Shown here piece after piece: positions 17,989 to 19,697 of a stretch of 19,697 nt of DNA (positions are counted from its first letter, which is position 1; every line of letters starts with the position of its first letter). The position numbers and the translations under genes are program-made. This DNA is from Pelagophyceae sp. CCMP2097. Lineage: Eukaryota > Sar > Pelagophyceae. The stretch is from positions 74,312 to 94,008 of the forward strand of contig MU657302.1 in assembly GCA_026770575.1 (NCBI GenBank), given 5' to 3'. The notes below the pieces were generated by a model, which was given only the letters and a program-made list of their open reading frames with translations, did not search any database and was not told the DNA's origin.

Positions 17989-18014
17989 TATATATCTGTT
18001 AACAATATTTTAAA
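17989..18014 (-). promoter_or_regulatory. TTTAAA box for the minus-strand ORF at the right end
   Basis: On the minus strand TTTAAA (plus coordinates 18009-18014) is followed 20 bases later by the ATG at 17988, with ATATATA immediately before it. Confidence 0.4.
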
Positions 18015-18512
18015 TATACTCGATTTGACACAATACCTTACTTCATTTTTATCTTTATTATATTAAATACTTTTATTGAATTTGTATTATTGTATACATG
18101 TCCTGTTTTTCTCTATTCTATATCGACACTGTTTAAATTGTACATAGTTCAATTTCTAACCAAAAGAAAAATATCAAAATTCCAAATATTGTAAAAATTT
18201 TTTATATAATTTTAAGAGAATTTAAAAACATTTCATCAATACAGAACAAAAGCTCTTTTAGATCTTAAAGATCCTCAGCCTTCTAAAAGCTTTTAAAACA
18301 ACCTCAGCGAATCAAGTCCTATATTCTCAAAATGTTTTTTCTCTTTCTAAATGTCTATTTTATGTTTCAAAAAATAAAACATGCTCCGAAATCTCGAAGG
18401 GAAACCGCACGGGTTTTACGCAAAATATCAAAAATATCAAAAATATCAAAAAGTTTTTTCTTTCCCTCTATGCTTTCAACAATTCCAACAATTCCCAAAA
18501 AGTTTTTTGATT

Positions 18513-18561
18513 CGAGAAATTGAGAAATTGAGAAGTTGAGAAATTGAGAAATTGAGAAAAG
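18513..18561. repeat. 8-bp tandem array (GAGAAATT)n in the right TIR
   Basis: About six copies of GAGAAATT, one GAGAAGTT, mirroring the AATTTCTC array of the left TIR. Confidence 0.85.
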
Positions 18562-18725
18562 ATTTTTTGGAATTCAAAAATCATAAAATCCAAAAAATCC
18601 AAAAATCCAAAAAAACAAAAACAAAAAAACAAAAACCAGAAAATCAAAAACTCTTGAAATTGGAAAACTTCAAAATCCAAAAATCCAAAAAATCCAAAAA
18701 TCCAAAAACTTCAAAATCGCAATTA

Positions 18726-18885
18726 GGAAGTTGTTGCCCCTATTGGATTCGGAATCGCCGGACGATCCCTAATTGGATTCCTCTTTTTGGAGGGGCCGTG
18801 ATTGTTTAAATTCACATTATAAGCCCCCTGATTGGCCAAACCCGAATCCAATAGGGAGCAGAATCCAATAGGGGCAACAACTTCC
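18726..18885. mobile_element. 160-bp MITE with 25-bp perfect TIRs, inserted at TA in the right TIR
   Basis: It starts GGAAGTTGTTGCCCCTATTG and ends with the exact reverse complement, 25 matching bases in all. TA flanks it on both sides (18724-18725 and 18886-18887), and the left TIR has the empty site within TTGCTAATT. The subterminal CCCTATTGGATTC motifs are shared with the interior of the left 491-bp MITE. No transposase, so non-autonomous and most likely moved by a Tc1/mariner-type enzyme. Confidence 0.9.
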
Positions 18886-18929
18886 TAGCAACTTAAATCC
18901 AAAAACTTCAAAACTTCCAAATCACAATT

Positions 18930-18997
18930 AGCAACTTAAATCCAAATGCGATGGATAAGATATTTACAATTTACAAAAAAAAGTCCCGCATCACCCC
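18930..18997. other. Short right-flank transition, no gene seen
   Basis: This resembles TIR sequence for the first 15-20 bases, then turns into host-like sequence with an A8 run. The true outer end of the element lies in or just before it. Confidence 0.4.
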
Positions 18998-19081
18998 GGG
19001 GGGAAGAATATTCACGTGTACGACGCGTGTACAGGACGAGCAGCCAAATTCGCATGCCAAGCGGAGTAGAAACGTGAACGA

Positions 19082-19101
19082 GCGGGCTCGAACTCGCGAC
19101 C
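19082..19101 (-). repeat. tRNA T-arm / pol III B-box-like sequence
   Basis: On the minus strand GTCGCGAGTTCGAGCCCGCT contains GAGTTCGAGCCC, a good match to the pol III B box, preceded by ATGAGGTC as in the variable-loop side of a tRNA. The rest of a tRNA cloverleaf is not recognisable, so it is a SINE-type derivative rather than a tRNA gene. Confidence 0.55.
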
Positions 19102-19297
19102 TCATGCAAGACATTTGAACTGGAGGGCCCATCGGACGGGCGGCCTGGAGCCGCCCACTGAAGATGGGCCCGATCCTGGATGACCCATGTGATGTTTGTA
19201 CACAATCTTCAACACCGACGTTAATCCTGGCAAAAGGGAATTCCGGTCCCAGTGCCAGGAGCCGGATCAGAAGTGTATATAAACCACATCACAATGT

Positions 19298-19413
19298 CAT
19301 TTTTATTATTTTTATTATTTTTATTATTATTTTTTCCATATGCCGGATTCGAACCGGCGACCTCGGGCTGTTCCAAACAATATGCCGGATTCGAACCGGC
19401 GACCTCGGGCTGT
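19298..19413 (-). mobile_element. tRNA-derived SINE-like element with duplicated B-box cassette and AT-rich tail
   Basis: On the minus strand two copies of CCCGAGGTCGCCGGTTCGAA continuing into TCCGGCATAT are spaced 42 bases apart (T-arms at 19384-19400 and 19342-19358 in plus coordinates). Each T-arm forms a perfect 5-bp stem (GCCGG/CCGGC) around TTCGAAT. They are followed by a tail of AATAATAAA-type repeats (19298-19338). Only the 3' half of a tRNA is present. This is the layout of a SINE end with an internal duplication. Confidence 0.6.
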
Positions 19414-19505
19414 TAGTAGACACACATGTGTACTCAGCTGCGGAGCAACAGGGGGCACAAGCGGGGGGGAAGAATATTCACGTTATGACGCGTGTACAGC
19501 ACGAG

Positions 19506-19620
19506 GGGGGGTGCCCACCTGTCACGGTCCCTCCTTTCTAAGATCTAACTCAACATTTACTTTTCGATGCCCTCGTGGTGCCGGCGCCGGTGCCGGTCGT
19601 CGTCCGACTCGATTCCTGCG
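19506..19620. other. Host flank, no gene seen
   Basis: A GC-rich stretch with a GGTGCCGGCGCCGGTGCCGG simple repeat near 19577-19596. Frames cross it but no domain is visible. Confidence 0.35.
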
Positions 19621-19676
19621 GAGTCTGGGTACCCAGTGCAGTAATCCGGCCGAGTCTGCGTACCCAGTGCAGCAAT
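19621..19676. repeat. 31-bp-period tandem repeat, two copies
   Basis: GAGTCTGGGTACCCAGTGCA (19621) and GAGTCTGCGTACCCAGTGCA (19652) with matching continuations; GGGTACCC inside is palindromic. A possible AATAAA follows near 19683, so this may be the end of another transposable element. Confidence 0.75.
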
Positions 19677-19697
19677 AGAAATCAATAAACAGAAATT

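Larger units (their letters stand above)
2416..18929. mobile_element. Endogenous Polinton-like virus / Maverick-type element, degraded
   Basis: The element is defined by long terminal inverted repeats, a sharp drop in GC relative to both flanks, and a full virus-like gene set: polymerase-helicase-nuclease, packaging ATPase, penton-like and double jelly-roll type capsid proteins, fibres and a lipase. This combination is the hallmark of Polintons/Mavericks and Polinton-like viruses. The bases flanking the repeat ends are AGCCAC on the left (2410-2415) and AGCAAC on the right (18930-18935), a 5/6 match that could be a decayed 6-bp target duplication of the Polinton type. However, the right flank also resembles internal TIR sequence, so the outer boundary is uncertain by some tens of bases. 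No integrase was recognised. Nearly all long genes are interrupted, so this copy is not expected to be functional. Confidence 0.82.
18040..18929 (-). repeat. Right terminal inverted repeat
   Basis: The inverted counterpart of 2416-3662. From the inner end: TTCATTTTTATC, ACTTCATTTT-type start, a GTATTATTGTATACATGTCC block, GTACATAGTTCAATTTCTAA, the imperfect AGATCTTAAAGATC palindrome, the TTCTCAAAATGTTTTTTCTC block, the AAGGGAAACCGCACGGGTT block, the GAGAAATT array and an A-rich AAAATCC low-complexity zone. It lacks the 491-bp MITE of the left copy and carries its own 160-bp MITE. Confidence 0.9.
18998..19505. repeat. Pair of direct repeats around tRNA-derived cassettes
   Basis: A GGGGGGAAGAATATTCACG block followed by GACGCGTGTACAG and ACGAG occurs at about 18998-19040 and 19464-19505, with a few changes. 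Between the two copies lie the tRNA-like T-arm sequences and an AT-rich tail. The layout suggests two related composite repeats (SINE-like) or one repeat interrupted by another insertion. Confidence 0.6.

Noticed and set aside
19082..19413. Functional tRNA genes
   Set aside because: Only the T-arm and variable-loop side can be recognised. No D-arm, anticodon arm or acceptor stem pairs with them at the right spacing.

Overview
The window shows a GC-rich eukaryotic chromosome carrying one large, AT-rich, decayed viral element. The flanks (about 1-2415 and 18930-19697) hold a Ty1/copia reverse transcriptase fragment, a 5'-truncated LINE tail, simple repeats and tRNA-derived SINE-like cassettes. 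That points to a TE-rich eukaryotic nuclear genome, such as a protist, alga or early-diverging fungus. I could not identify the host from sequence alone.

The interval of about 2416-18929 is a Polinton-like virus / Maverick-type element of about 16.5 kb (my classification). It is bounded by long terminal inverted repeats (left 2416-3662, right 18040-18929). Reading inward on the plus strand it encodes: a replication protein (3707-7247) with a family B polymerase-like core, an SF1 (Pif1/RecD-like) helicase and a C-terminal GIY-YIG nuclease; a run of small charged genes (7297-8713); a small membrane protein (8730-8933); an A32/FtsK-like packaging ATPase (8950-10082, perhaps to 10277); a class 3 lipase on the minus strand (10269-11207); a penton-like minor capsid protein (11254-12025); small virion-like proteins (12024-12586); a double jelly-roll type major capsid protein (12631-13935); and two paralogous fibre genes (14030-15489, 15502-17427), the second with a phage-tail-spike-like region and a collagen-like stretch. 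Two small unknown ORFs converge beside the right TIR. No retroviral-type integrase, tyrosine recombinase or adenovirus-type protease was recognised.

The genes form a virion-making module (MCP, penton, ATPase, fibres), a self-replication module (polymerase, helicase, nuclease) and a lipase that could act at membranes during entry or egress. Almost every long gene is broken by frameshifts and in-frame stops, so this copy is a fossil. Most stops can be explained by C-to-T or G-to-A changes. Later insertions record its age: a 491-bp TA-flanked MITE in the left TIR (itself apparently holding a nested repeat), a 160-bp TA-flanked MITE in the right TIR, and a GC-rich block of about 350 bp inside the 5' part of the lipase.

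A recurrent TTTAAA box 11-20 bases upstream of many start codons looks like a shared virus-type promoter. The most unusual points are the polymerase-helicase-nuclease fusion with a non-canonical polymerase motif C, and the paired fibre genes.
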